From positions 1-64,000 of the forward strand of contig JANQQD010000101.1 in the NCBI GenBank assembly GCA_028285185.1: DNA of 64,000 nucleotides, written 5' to 3'. The DNA is from Anaerolineae bacterium. Its GTDB lineage: Bacteria > Pseudomonadota > Alphaproteobacteria > DSM-16000 > Inquilinaceae. Shown piece after piece: positions 26,635 through 35,439 of this stretch. How positions within the stretch are numbered: position 1 is the stretch's first letter; every line of letters starts with the position of its first letter. The notes beneath the pieces are model-generated. The model saw only the letters and a list, made by a program, of their open reading frames with translations. It made no database searches and was not told the origin of the DNA. Both the position numbers and the translations under genes were made by a program.

Positions 26635-28049
26635 GCGTGCAGCCCGCCGAGGGAATCGTTTTCGATGCCACGGTCCCGGTGCTGGTGATCGGGGCCGGGG
26701 CCTGCGGCCTCACCGCGGCGCTGGCCGCCCACGCTGCCGGGGCCGAGGTGGTCGTGACAGAACGGGATCCGCTGCCGCAGGGCAATACGGCCCTGTCGGC
26801 CGGCCTGGTCCCGGCGGCCGGCACGCGCTTCCAGCGCGCCAAGGGCATCGATGACGACGCGGCACGGTTTGCCGCCGACCTGACGGCCAAGGCGAGGAAC
26901 CGAGCCGATCCCGCGCTGGTCCAGGCCGTGGCGCAGGCCGCGGCACCCACGATCGAATGGCTGGCCGATGCTGCCGGCATCCCGTTCGAGGTGCTGGACG
27001 ACTTCGTCTATCCCGGCCATTCGGCCCTGCGCATGCACGCCCTGCCGGAACGCACGGGCGAAGCGTTGATGGGTCACCTGCTCCAGGCGGCGGAGGGTGT
27101 TGGCACCACGCTGATGACCGGCGCCAGGGCCGCGACTCTCTATGCCGATGCCGACGGCCGGGTGGCCGGCGTCGACTTGGCCCGCCCGGACGGGGCGGTG
27201 GATCGGGTCGGCTGCGGCGCGCTTATCCTGGCCAGCAACGGCTATGGCGGCAATGCGGAAATGGTGCGCGCCCATATCCCCGACATGGCCGACGCGCTCT
27301 ATTTCGGGCATGAAGGCAACCGCGGCGACGCGGTCGTCTGGGGACGCGCGCTTGGGGCAGCCGTGCGCGACATGTCGGGCTATCAGGGCCACGCGTCGGT
27401 CGCCCACCCGCACGGCATCCTGATCACCTGGGCGGTGATCACCGAGGGCGGCATACAGGTGAATGCCGACGGCCGCCGCTTCGCCGACGAGAGCCGCGGC
27501 TATTCCGAACAGGCTGTGGACGTGCTGGCCCAGCCCGGCGGCATCGCGTGGACCATCTTCGACGGCCGGATCGCAGACGTCGCCCGGCAGTTCGAAGACT
27601 TCCGTAAAGCCGAGGCTGCTGGAGCCGTCAAGCATGCCGGTTCGCTGGAGGGTCTGGCCGAGGCGACGGGTTTGCCGCCCGCGGCACTGGCCGAAACGAT
27701 GCGGCAGGTCACCACATATGCCGACGGTTCGGTACTGGAGCCGCTTGGCCGCCGCTTCGACCCCCGATCCGTGTTGCTGCCGCCCTATCTCGCAGTCAAG
27801 GTCACGGGGGCGCTGTTCCACACGCAAGGCGGCTTGGCTGTCGACGGCCGCGCGCGTGTGCTGCGGCCGGACGGCACGGCGCTGCCGAACCTCTACGCAG
27901 GCGGCGGTGCGGCCTGCGGCCTCTCAGGGCCCGAGGCTGCCGGCTATCTCTCCGGCAACGGGCTGGTTACGGCGGTCGTGCTGGGGCGGCTGGGTGGACT
28001 GGACGCCGCCCGGTCAACCCAGGGGCGCGGGGTCGGCGATGCCGCGTGA
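26631..28049 (+). CDS. FAD-dependent dehydrogenase (fumarate-reductase flavoprotein type)
   Basis: A 472-residue flavoprotein. The N-terminal dinucleotide-binding motif is VIGAGACGLTAALAA with an acidic end (VTERD), ASNGYGGNAEMVRAH follows, and the C-terminal FAD-binding segment is NLYAGGGAACGLSGPEAAGYLSGNGL. The family includes fumarate reductase, tricarballylate and 3-ketosteroid dehydrogenases: FAD-linked oxidation or reduction of a C-C bond next to a carboxylate or keto group. A DHGILITW-like stretch and EGGIQVNADGRRFADES are typical. It lies between the lyase and the GntR regulator in the operon. Confidence 0.88.
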   Translation: MSVQPAEGIVFDATVPVLVIGAGACGLTAALAAHAAGAEVVVTERDPLPQGNTALSAGLVPAAGTRFQRAKGIDDDAARFAADLTAKARNRADPALVQAVAQAAAPTIEWLADAAGIPFEVLDDFVYPGHSALRMHALPERTGEALMGHLLQAAEGVGTTLMTGARAATLYADADGRVAGVDLARPDGAVDRVGCGALILASNGYGGNAEMVRAHIPDMADALYFGHEGNRGDAVVWGRALGAAVRDMSGYQGHASVAHPHGILITWAVITEGGIQVNADGRRFADESRGYSEQAVDVLAQPGGIAWTIFDGRIADVARQFEDFRKAEAAGAVKHAGSLEGLAEATGLPPAALAETMRQVTTYADGSVLEPLGRRFDPRSVLLPPYLAVKVTGALFHTQGGLAVDGRARVLRPDGTALPNLYAGGGAACGLSGPEAAGYLSGNGLVTAVVLGRLGGLDAARSTQGRGVGDAA

Positions 28050-28833
28050 CCGCCGGACCACACAACGGCCCATGGAGGGCGGCGCGCCGGTGCCGCTCTA
28101 TCACCGCCTCTATGTGGTTCTGCGCGAACAGGTGATGGACGGCACCTTTGGGCCCGGCCGGTCGCTGCCCAGCGAGCATGACCTGGGTCGGCAGTTCCAA
28201 GTCTCGCGCGTCACCGTGCGCCGCGCGCTGGAGATGCTGGAACGCGACGGCATGGTGCGGCGCTTTCAGGGGCGCGGCACCTTTGCCATCCCATCGAAGC
28301 CATCAGAGCCCTTGCGGGCCGACATCAACGGCCTGCTCGCCACCCTGGCGACGATGGGCGCCAGCACGACCGTGGACCTGCTGCAGTTCGACTATGTCAA
28401 GGCCTCGCCCTCGGTTGCCGAGGCTTTGGAAGTCGCCGCAGGCGACAAGGTGCAGCGGGCCGTGCGCGTGCGCCGTGTCGACGACCGACCCATGTCCTAT
28501 CTGACAACCTTCGTGCCCGAGGATCTGGGGCGGTCCTTCACCAAGCGCGACTTGGCGCGGCAACCGCTCTTGAGCCTGCTGGAACGGGCCGGCGTGCGCC
28601 CCAGTGCGGCCGATCAGACCATCAGCGCCACCCTGGCCGACGCCGCCGTAGCGCCGCGACTGGAAACGCAGCTGGGGGCGGCGCTGCTCTCCATCACGCG
28701 CGTCGTCCGCGATCAGTCGGACCGGCCGGTGGAGCTGTTGCGCGCCCTCTACCGCCCGGACGTCTACGCCTATCGCATGAGCCTGTCCCGCGACCCCGAT
28801 GCCCCCGCCGCCGCCTGGAATACCGGCGGGTGA
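28039..28833 (+). CDS. GntR-family (HutC/UTRA) transcriptional regulator
   Basis: A 264-residue repressor-type regulator. The N-terminal winged helix spans about residues 18-85 (VPLYHRLYVVLREQVMDGTF to FQGRGTFAI). The C-terminal UTRA ligand-binding domain runs from about 100 to 250 (VQRAVRVRRVDDRPMSYLTTFVPEDLG). The start overlaps the flavoprotein stop by 11 nt; an ATG 33 nt later is an alternative. Being embedded in the operon, it probably controls the operon and the divergent promoter near 21.0 kb in response to a substrate or intermediate. Confidence 0.9.
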   Translation: MPRDRRTTQRPMEGGAPVPLYHRLYVVLREQVMDGTFGPGRSLPSEHDLGRQFQVSRVTVRRALEMLERDGMVRRFQGRGTFAIPSKPSEPLRADINGLLATLATMGASTTVDLLQFDYVKASPSVAEALEVAAGDKVQRAVRVRRVDDRPMSYLTTFVPEDLGRSFTKRDLARQPLLSLLERAGVRPSAADQTISATLADAAVAPRLETQLGAALLSITRVVRDQSDRPVELLRALYRPDVYAYRMSLSRDPDAPAAAWNTGG

Positions 28834-28846
28834 GGACCGAGACCCC

Positions 28847-30490
28847 ATGATCGATGCCGTCACGCTAGCCGTCCTGAAAGGCCGACTGGAACAGATCGCC
28901 GACGAGATGGACGCGACCCTGTTCCGCACCGCGTTCAACCCCATCATCGCCGAGGCGCACGATGCGTCCCACGGCCTCTACCACGCGGAAACGGGCGAGA
29001 CGCTGGTGCAGGGCAAGTCGGGCCTGCCCATCTTCGTGGGCGCCATGTCGTTTGCCGTGAAGGCCGTGATCGACCGGTTCGGGGCGGAGGCGGCGGAGGG
29101 CGACGTCTTCATCTTCAACGACCCGTACGACGGCGGCACGCATCTCTCGGACTTTCGGCTGGTGCGACCGTTCTTCCGCGATGGCCGCGTCTTCTGCCAT
29201 CTCGCCTCGGTGGGCCATTGGCACGATGTCGGCGGCAATGTGCCCGGCAACTACAACCCCGTGGCCACCGAGTGCTTCCAGGAAGGCATGCTGATCCCGC
29301 CGGTCAGGCTCTATGCCAAGGGCGAGCTCAGGCAGGACGTGGTCGACATCATCCTCGCCAACAGCCGTCTGCCGGGCAGCGCCTATGGCGACCTGAACGG
29401 CCAGATCAACGCGCTGGACCTCGGCGCCAAACGGCTTGCCGAGTTGCTGGACGAATACGGCGACGACACGGTGGCCGAGGCAATGCTGGAGCTGCGCGGC
29501 CGCGCCGCCAAGCTGATGCGCGCCCATATCGCGGCCCTGCCGGACGGCACCTATTCGGCCGAAGACTTCCTGGACAATGACGGCCATACCGATGCGCCGC
29601 TGCGGATTGCGCTCGACATCACAATCGACGGCGACCGCATGGTCTGGGATTTCTCCCGCTCCTCCCCGCAATGCGCCGGGCCGGTAAACATCGCGTATTC
29701 CACCACCGTGGCCAGCTGCTATGTGGCGCTGAAGCACATCTTCCCGGAAGTGCCCGCGAACGCCGGGGTCTTGGAGCCGATCCGGTTCCGCATTCCCGAG
29801 ACCTCGCTGTTGCACGCCCGCGCGCCCAAGCCCGTCGGCGGCTATACCGAGACGATCCTGCGCATCATCGATGTCGTGTTCAGCGCCTTTGCCGAGATCG
29901 ACCCGGCGATCACCAACGCCAATGCCTACGGCACCATCAACGCCGTGTCCCTGGCCGGGCACCGGCAGGACGGGCGGCGCTGGGTGATGTTCAGCTTTTT
30001 CGGCGGCGGGCACGGCGGCAACCCCGCGGGCGATGGGCTGAACCACGGCAACGCGCCCATCTCCACCGCCACCATCCCGCCGCTGGAGATCCTCGAGGCC
30101 GCCTATCCGGTGATGTTCACCCAATGGGCGCTGCGCCCCGACAGCGGCGGGCAGGGCCGCCACCGCGGCGGCCTGGGCGCGGTCTATGAGATCGAGCTGT
30201 TGGAGGAGTCCGCCGACCTGTTCCTGTTCGGCGAGCGCGGCCGGTTCCCGCCGCAGGGGGTGGCCGGTGGTGGAACCGGTGCCGCCAATCGCTTCCACTA
30301 TCAGCAGAACGGAACGTGGCATGCGCCGCCCATGGCCTCGAAGATGGTAGGCGTGCGCCTCAACCGCGGCGAGCGTATCCGGCTGGAGACACCGGGCGGC
30401 GGCGGCTTCGGCCCGCCGAACGAGCGAGATCCAGAGGCCGCTGCGCGCGACGTCGCGTTGGGCTACGTCACCACCGAGGCCGGCCGATGA
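28847..30490 (+). CDS. hyuB: Hydantoinase/oxoprolinase B-type subunit
   Basis: A 547-residue HyuB-family protein: the beta component of ATP-dependent hydantoinases, 5-oxoprolinases and acetone/acetophenone carboxylases. Family segments are LRTAFNPIIAEAHDASHGLY-type N-terminus, FIFNDPYDGGTHLSDF, FFGGGHGGNPAGDG and ETPGGGGFGPPNERDPEAAARDVALGYVT. The downstream hyuA start overlaps its stop (ATGA). Opens or carboxylates the imported compound together with HyuA; substrate unknown. Gene order B-A is the reverse of the second pair at 41-45 kb, so the two pairs are not a simple duplication. Confidence 0.92.
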   Translation: MIDAVTLAVLKGRLEQIADEMDATLFRTAFNPIIAEAHDASHGLYHAETGETLVQGKSGLPIFVGAMSFAVKAVIDRFGAEAAEGDVFIFNDPYDGGTHLSDFRLVRPFFRDGRVFCHLASVGHWHDVGGNVPGNYNPVATECFQEGMLIPPVRLYAKGELRQDVVDIILANSRLPGSAYGDLNGQINALDLGAKRLAELLDEYGDDTVAEAMLELRGRAAKLMRAHIAALPDGTYSAEDFLDNDGHTDAPLRIALDITIDGDRMVWDFSRSSPQCAGPVNIAYSTTVASCYVALKHIFPEVPANAGVLEPIRFRIPETSLLHARAPKPVGGYTETILRIIDVVFSAFAEIDPAITNANAYGTINAVSLAGHRQDGRRWVMFSFFGGGHGGNPAGDGLNHGNAPISTATIPPLEILEAAYPVMFTQWALRPDSGGQGRHRGGLGAVYEIELLEESADLFLFGERGRFPPQGVAGGGTGAANRFHYQQNGTWHAPPMASKMVGVRLNRGERIRLETPGGGGFGPPNERDPEAAARDVALGYVTTEAGR

Positions 30491-32565
30491 GCGCGCCCAG
30501 CCGCCATGTGATCGGCGTCGATGTCGGCGGCACCTTCACCGATGTCTTCGTCTACGACGATGCCGCCGGCACCTGCCAGGTCGCCAAGGTGCCGTCGACG
30601 CGCGACGACCAGGCCACTGGGTTCCTCGCCGGCATCCGCGCCCGAGTGGACGATCTGGGCACGATTGCGACGGTGGTACACGGCACGACCGTGGCCACCA
30701 ACGCGCTGCTGGAGCGCAAGGGCGCGCGCGCCGGCATTATCACTACCGCCGGCTTCCGCGACGTCGTCGAGATGCGCCGCCGCGACCGCCCGACCACCTG
30801 GGGCCTATGGGGCCGGTTCGACCCGGTGATCCCGCGCGACCTGCGGGTGGAGGTGGTGGAGCGTACGCTGGCCGACGGCACCGTGCGGACGGCCGTCGAA
30901 CCCACAGAGGTGCGGCAGGCTGCCGAGACTCTGCTGGCGCGCGGAGCCGAAGCCGTCAGCATCGTCTTCATCAACGCCTATGCGAACGCGGCCAACGAAG
31001 CCGCAGCGGCCGAGGCTGTACGCGCAGTCTGGCCCAACGCCTACGTCACGGCCTCACACCAGATCCTGCCGGAGATCCGGGAGTTCGAGCGTACCTCGAC
31101 CACCAGCCTGAACGGCTATCTGCAGCCTGTGGTCGCGAGCTATCTGGCTCGCCTAGAACAGGGGCTGGAAGGCGGCGGCTTCGGCGGGGAGCTTTTGATC
31201 GTCCAGTCCAACGGCGGCGTCATGACGGTGGAGACGGCGCGCCAGCGGCCTGTGCGCACGGCGCTGTCCGGCCCCGCAGCGGGCGTGATCGCGGCTGCGC
31301 ATATCGCGGCCAGCGCCGGCTATCCCAATGTGCTGACCTGCGACATGGGCGGCACCAGCTTCGACGTCTCGCTGGTGGCCAACGGCCGAAGCGCGCTCAG
31401 CCCCGAAACCAGCATCGATTTCGGCCTCGTGGTCCGCTCGCCGATGATCGAGATCACCACAATCGGCGCCGGTGGCGGTTCCATCGCCCGTGTCGATGCC
31501 GGCGGCCTGCTGCAGATCGGGCCCGAATCCGCCGGCTCCGACCCCGGCCCCGCCTGCTACGGCCTGGGCAACGACCGGCCGACGGTGACCGACGCAAATG
31601 TCGTGCTGGGCCGTATCAACGCCGCGCGCCCCATCGGCGGCGCGCTCGATCACCTGGATGTCGCCGCCGCGGAACGCGCGATCGCGACCCATGTGGGCGA
31701 GCCGCTTGGCCTTTCAGCGGTGGAGGCGGCCGAGGCCATCATCCGCGTCGCCAATTCCCGCATGGCCGGCGCCATCCGCCTGGTGTCGATCGAGCGCGGG
31801 CATGACCCCAAGCGCTTCGTCGCCATGCCGTTCGGCGGTGGTGGCGCCCTGCATGCCGGCGCCCTGATCCGCGAGGTGGGCCTTGCGAAGGCGCTGGTGC
31901 CGCGCTTCCCCGGCGTCACCAGCGCGCTGGGCTGCGTGATCGCCGACATGCGCCACGACTTCGTGCACACGCTGAACGTGCCTCTCGACGGCCTGGACCT
32001 GGCCGCCGTGGATGCGGAGATGGTCCGCACCGCCGCCGCCGGCCGGGCACTGCTGGATCGCGCCGGTGTCGGCTTCGAAGGCATCGACACCGCCTTCGAG
32101 TTCGACATGTCCTATGTCGGCCAGAGCCACACCGTGGCAGTGCCGGTCGAGGTGACCCTGGCGGACGGCACGACGGGCATCACCGCAGACCTCATCCGCA
32201 CCAGCTTCGAGGCCGCCTATCGCACCGCCTATGGCCGCCTGCTGTCGGGCGTCGCGATCCGTGTCTTGAACCTGCGCACCGCCGTGATCGGCCGCCGCCG
32301 CAGCCTGCCGTTGGAGCTGCTGGCCCCCACCGCCACCGACTCAGTCGAAGACGGTCGGACTGGCCTCCGCCCCATTTACGCCGACGGCGCCTGGCACCAA
32401 GCCTCCGTCTATGTCCGCCTGGACCTGCCCGTGGGCGCTGAGATCCCCGGCCCAGCGGTGCTGGAACAGCCCGACACCACGATCTTCGTCGACCCCGGCA
32501 TGACGGCGGTGGTGGACCGCCTGGGCAACGTCGTGCTGAGCCGGACGGAGGAGATGGCACCATGA
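30487..32565 (+). CDS. hyuA: Hydantoinase/oxoprolinase A-type subunit (ATPase)
   Basis: A 692-residue ASKHA-fold subunit that binds ATP and phosphorylates the amide/lactam substrate. GVDVGGTFTDVFVYD is the phosphate-1 motif, VVHGTTVATNALLERKGA and LTCDMGGTSFDVSLV are typical, and RFVAMPFGGGGALHA is the adenosine region. The start overlaps the hyuB stop; the long open reading before it is a frame shadow. It works with HyuB, hydrolysing a cyclic amide (hydantoin, oxoproline or related) at the cost of ATP. Confidence 0.93.
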   Translation: MSAPSRHVIGVDVGGTFTDVFVYDDAAGTCQVAKVPSTRDDQATGFLAGIRARVDDLGTIATVVHGTTVATNALLERKGARAGIITTAGFRDVVEMRRRDRPTTWGLWGRFDPVIPRDLRVEVVERTLADGTVRTAVEPTEVRQAAETLLARGAEAVSIVFINAYANAANEAAAAEAVRAVWPNAYVTASHQILPEIREFERTSTTSLNGYLQPVVASYLARLEQGLEGGGFGGELLIVQSNGGVMTVETARQRPVRTALSGPAAGVIAAAHIAASAGYPNVLTCDMGGTSFDVSLVANGRSALSPETSIDFGLVVRSPMIEITTIGAGGGSIARVDAGGLLQIGPESAGSDPGPACYGLGNDRPTVTDANVVLGRINAARPIGGALDHLDVAAAERAIATHVGEPLGLSAVEAAEAIIRVANSRMAGAIRLVSIERGHDPKRFVAMPFGGGGALHAGALIREVGLAKALVPRFPGVTSALGCVIADMRHDFVHTLNVPLDGLDLAAVDAEMVRTAAAGRALLDRAGVGFEGIDTAFEFDMSYVGQSHTVAVPVEVTLADGTTGITADLIRTSFEAAYRTAYGRLLSGVAIRVLNLRTAVIGRRRSLPLELLAPTATDSVEDGRTGLRPIYADGAWHQASVYVRLDLPVGAEIPGPAVLEQPDTTIFVDPGMTAVVDRLGNVVLSRTEEMAP

Positions 32566-33182
32566 CCCTCGGCGGCCCGACGACGGCGTTCCTGATCGTC
32601 GACATGCAGAACGACTTCGTACACCCGGGCGGCGCCTACGGCCGCGCCGGCCAGAGCGCGGAGGCCATCACCGCCCTGATCCCCCGCCACAAATCCGTGG
32701 CCGACGCCATGCGCGCCAGCGGAGGCTGGGCGATCTCCACCCAGTTCACCCTGGTCCCCGGCCGGGGCGGCGAGCCCTTGATCAGCGACCACCTGCACCG
32801 CCTGCGCCCGTTCCTCACCAAGGGCGATTTCGCACCGGGAAGCTGGGGCCACGCCCTGATCGACGACCTGCAGCCGGCGGATTTCACGATCGAAAAGGTC
32901 GCCTATTCCGCCTTCTACATGTCCCGCCTGGAGTTCGTGCTTGCCAAAGCCGGCATCACAACCCTGGTGATCGGCGGCATCGTCACCAACGGCGGCGTCG
33001 CCAGCTCGCTGCGTGACGCCCATGTTCGCGGCTTTCACACGGTCCTGCTCACCGACGGCTGCGCTGCGTTCTCTGAAGAGGCGCACGACGCAACGGTGCG
33101 CTCGCTGGCGACCGTCAGCGAGACGATGGTATGCGCCGAGTGCGTCCACGCACTGCAGGCGGGCGATCGTGCTTCCCCTTGA
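32562..33182 (+). CDS. Isochorismatase-fold protein lacking the catalytic cysteine
   Basis: A 206-residue protein of the isochorismatase/N-carbamoylsarcosine amidase superfamily. D14 (LIVDMQNDF) and K112 (TIEKVAYSAF) of the Asp-Lys-Cys triad are present. The nucleophile loop, normally V-T-N-V-C-V, reads VTNGGVASSLRDAH, so Gly145 replaces Cys. Either the protein is not a conventional amidase or another nucleophile is used; I recall similar TNGGVAS sequences elsewhere but cannot check. It ends the operon; its last codons form one arm of a hairpin. Starts in the hyuA stop (ATGA). Confidence 0.85.
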   Translation: MTLGGPTTAFLIVDMQNDFVHPGGAYGRAGQSAEAITALIPRHKSVADAMRASGGWAISTQFTLVPGRGGEPLISDHLHRLRPFLTKGDFAPGSWGHALIDDLQPADFTIEKVAYSAFYMSRLEFVLAKAGITTLVIGGIVTNGGVASSLRDAHVRGFHTVLLTDGCAAFSEEAHDATVRSLATVSETMVCAECVHALQAGDRASP

Positions 33183-33203
33183 GATTGGCCCAAAGGGGAA
33201 GCA
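33170..33203. terminator. Hairpin at the end of the isochorismatase operon
   Basis: TGCTTCCCCTT and AAGGGGAAGCA form a perfect 11-bp stem with a 12-nt loop. It straddles the stop codon of the isochorismatase-like gene and lies before the convergent CMD-like gene. No T-run follows, so a bidirectional or factor-assisted terminator is likelier than a classical one. Confidence 0.5.
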
Positions 33204-33215
33204 TGACCTCGTTCC

Positions 33216-33764
33216 TCAAGCCGCAACTCGCACCGGCTTCACGGACGGGAAATCGACGTCGACGTCGAAGGCCACGTTGACGTAGTTCGTGAAGAGGTTG
33301 AGCGCCACATGGGCCAGGATCTCCACGATCTCTTCGTCGTCGAAGCCGACGTCGCGCAGCGCATCCACATCACCCGCCTCGATTTGGGCGCGGGTGTCCA
33401 CGACCTTCAGCGCGAAGCGGATCGCCGCCTGCGTGCGGGGGTCGACCGAGCGGCCCTGTCGTGCCGCCTCCATCGTCTCGGCCGAGGCGCCCGCCTTCTT
33501 GCCGAGGAGCGTGTGGGCCGAGAGGCAGTATTCGCAGCGGTTGGTGTTCGCGATGGCCACCGCGATCTGCTCACCCAGCGCGGCACCGAGGCGGCCTTCG
33601 CTCAGGGCGCCGAATGACCCGAGCATGCTCTTCAGCGCAGCCGGGGAATGGGCGACAGTGCCGAACATGTTCACCACGGCGCCGAACTGCGTCTTCACCG
33701 CATCCATTAAGTCTTTGCGGGTGCCGGTGGCGGCATCATAGGGGTACGGACTGATCCTAGGCAT
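33216..33764 (-). CDS. Carboxymuconolactone decarboxylase/AhpD-like protein
   Basis: A 182-residue helical protein of the CMD/AhpD fold. The redox-active C-x2-C stands in NTNRCEYCLSAHTLLG with the typical downstream His, pointing to alkylhydroperoxidase-type activity more than lactone decarboxylation. AGGAG lies before the ATG. It faces the catabolic operon tail-to-tail and is followed on the same strand, 66 nt upstream, by a secreted protein under the MarR-type operator, so it may belong to the same regulated transcript. Confidence 0.88.
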   Translation of the reverse strand: MPRISPYPYDAATGTRKDLMDAVKTQFGAVVNMFGTVAHSPAALKSMLGSFGALSEGRLGAALGEQIAVAIANTNRCEYCLSAHTLLGKKAGASAETMEAARQGRSVDPRTQAAIRFALKVVDTRAQIEAGDVDALRDVGFDDEEIVEILAHVALNLFTNYVNVAFDVDVDFPSVKPVRVAA

Positions 33765-33830
33765 GATCTTCTCCTTTTCCTCTCTCCATGGGGCCGGCGC
33801 TCGGCGCCGGCGGTTGGCGACGCCGAAGCG

Positions 33831-34547
33831 TCAGTCTTCCGGGGTCACCCGGCCCGGCAAGGACAGGTCGCCCGAAGCCACATCGTGGACGCCGGTCACG
33901 CACAAGAGCGGCGCCTCGCCGTCCACATTCACCTGAAGCTCCGCCGTCACGGCGTCGAAGGCGGTGCTCTCGGCATCCCCGAGTGGCACCGTGACCCTGG
34001 CCGTGCCGCCGTCGAGCACCGGGCTCATGCCGGGGCTGTCGAGCGCGATGGGAAGGTAGGGCGCGGTGGCGGGCAGCAGGTCGACGCCGGGCGAGACGTC
34101 GCGCACCTTCAGGCCTGCGCCGCAGGCGTCGTCTTCCACCAGTACGACCCAGTGCGAATGCCACGTGGCACCGTCATTCGCTGGGTCGCCGTCGGCGTCT
34201 TCATCGAACAGCGGCGTGTCGTCGAAATCCGGATGCGCCGTGATCGCCAGCGCCAGGATGCCTGAGCCTGCATCGAAGCCAACCGCAGACGGGTCGACAT
34301 CGGTCGGCCAGACATAGGCCTCGACCTTTGAGCCGGCGACCTGGCCGACCGGAACCGGCGTGACGCTGCCGGCAATGCCCGCAACCTCCATCAGGAAGGT
34401 CGTCAGGCGGCCGTCGGTAGTCGCCGCCGCTGACGTGATGTCGAAGGCCGGCTCCGCGCCCGACTGCACTGCGCTCTCGATATCGTGGGCTTGGGCGCCC
34501 TGCATGGCCGCGGCCATCAGCAAGACGGCCAGGGAAGCATGCTTCAT
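33831..34547 (-). CDS. Secreted protein of unknown function
   Basis: A 238-residue protein with a clear signal peptide (MKHASLAVLLMAAAMQGAQA, cleavage after AQA). The mature part is beta-rich and acidic: a DEDADGDPANDGATWHSHWVVL segment with His residues near residue 130, and two cysteines (DDACGAGL and LLCVTG) that could form a disulfide. I do not recognise the family. It has a strong ribosome site (AGGAGG) and starts just downstream of a palindromic operator, divergent from the MarR-type regulator. Likely periplasmic; metal or calcium binding is only a guess from the acidic motif. Confidence 0.8.
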   Translation of the reverse strand: MKHASLAVLLMAAAMQGAQAHDIESAVQSGAEPAFDITSAAATTDGRLTTFLMEVAGIAGSVTPVPVGQVAGSKVEAYVWPTDVDPSAVGFDAGSGILALAITAHPDFDDTPLFDEDADGDPANDGATWHSHWVVLVEDDACGAGLKVRDVSPGVDLLPATAPYLPIALDSPGMSPVLDGGTARVTVPLGDAESTAFDAVTAELQVNVDGEAPLLCVTGVHDVASGDLSLPGRVTPED

Positions 34548-34561
34548 CTTCGCCTCCTAAA

Positions 34562-34576
34562 GTATCGACTCGATAC
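34562..34576. promoter_or_regulatory. Palindromic operator between secreted protein and MarR genes
   Basis: GTATCGACTCGATAC, a perfect 7-1-7 inverted repeat, 15 nt upstream of the secreted-protein ATG, in the 91-nt divergent gap. MarR-family dimers bind such dyads, so the adjacent regulator is the natural candidate; binding is inference. Confidence 0.6.
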
Positions 34577-34614
34577 CCAAGATTTAACGCAGCACGATCC
34601 ATCTTGCAAGCAAA

Positions 34615-34629
34615 GTTTTTAGTCGATAC
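34615..34629. promoter_or_regulatory. Second, imperfect copy of the MarR-type operator
   Basis: GTTTTTAGTCGATAC matches the upstream palindrome at 11 of 15 positions, with the right half-site TCGATAC intact. It ends 9 nt before the MarR start codon, where a ribosome site would be, so binding would block expression directly. Centres of the two sites are 53 bp apart. Confidence 0.5.
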
Positions 34630-34638
34630 CATGAATGT

Positions 34639-35199
34639 ATGGAGTCACCGGAGACCGTTGCCGTGCTGCTGGAGCGTCTCGCGCGCATCCTGCAGAACGA
34701 AGCCCATGCGGCCGGCCTGAAGCCGACGCAGTGGGAGGCCTTGCGCTATCTCGCGCGCGCCAACCGCTTCTCGCGGTCGCCGTCGGCGCTTACCGCCTAT
34801 CTGGGGACAACCAAGGGCACGGTGTCCCAGACACTCATGGCGCTCGAGCGCAAAGGCTTGGTGGTCAAGGCGCCCGACACGGCCCATCGGCGGCACTTGC
34901 ACATCGACCTCACGCCGGAGGGCGAACGCCTGCTGCTGCAGGACCCGATCGCGGCGGTGACGCGATCGGCAGAGCAACTACCGGAGCAACAGCGCCGGCA
35001 TCTCGCTGAATCCCTCAGCGCCCTCTTGACGGACACGTTGCGCCAGCGTCAGGGGCGACCGTTCGGTGTCTGCCGCACCTGCCGGTTCTTTCAGACGCAG
35101 CACCCCGATGGTGGACCTCATCGGTGCGGTCTGTTGGGCGTGGCGCTGTCGGCCGATGACAGCCAGCGCATCTGCCAGGAACAGGATCCAGGGCCATAG
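34639..35199 (+). CDS. MarR-type regulator with C-terminal four-cysteine motif
   Basis: A 186-residue protein. The first ~140 residues are a MarR winged helix (KPTQWEALRYLARANRF, YLGTTKGTVSQTLMALERKGLV, HRRHLHIDLTPEGERLL). The tail is unusual: residues about 145-183 carry GVCRTCRFFQ, then HRCGLLG, then RICQEQ, a C-x2-C-x14-C-x16-C pattern suited to a [2Fe-2S]/[4Fe-4S] cluster or Zn. This suggests a redox- or iron-sensing repressor. No clear Shine-Dalgarno precedes the ATG because the imperfect operator occupies that position; a leaderless transcript is possible. Probably controls itself and the divergent secreted-protein/CMD genes. Confidence 0.87.
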   Translation: MESPETVAVLLERLARILQNEAHAAGLKPTQWEALRYLARANRFSRSPSALTAYLGTTKGTVSQTLMALERKGLVVKAPDTAHRRHLHIDLTPEGERLLLQDPIAAVTRSAEQLPEQQRRHLAESLSALLTDTLRQRQGRPFGVCRTCRFFQTQHPDGGPHRCGLLGVALSADDSQRICQEQDPGP

Positions 35200-35439
35200 C
35201 GTACGGGTATGGTCGTCACGGTCGCGTAGCCCGGGCTGCAACCATAGATAACGCATTCCATGATATGGGCTGCAGCGGCAGGCTGCAGAAACCAGACTCT
35301 GAAGCACCGCGAGTGGTGTATTGTGTGGCGTCGAAACAACGCGCTGCCCAGGCGCGGGCGACGCGAAGTCTTCGGTCAAATCACGACCAGGGCCGGTGCC
35401 GAGGCAGGGCGCAGAAGACGAAACGGGAGGCAGGCGACA

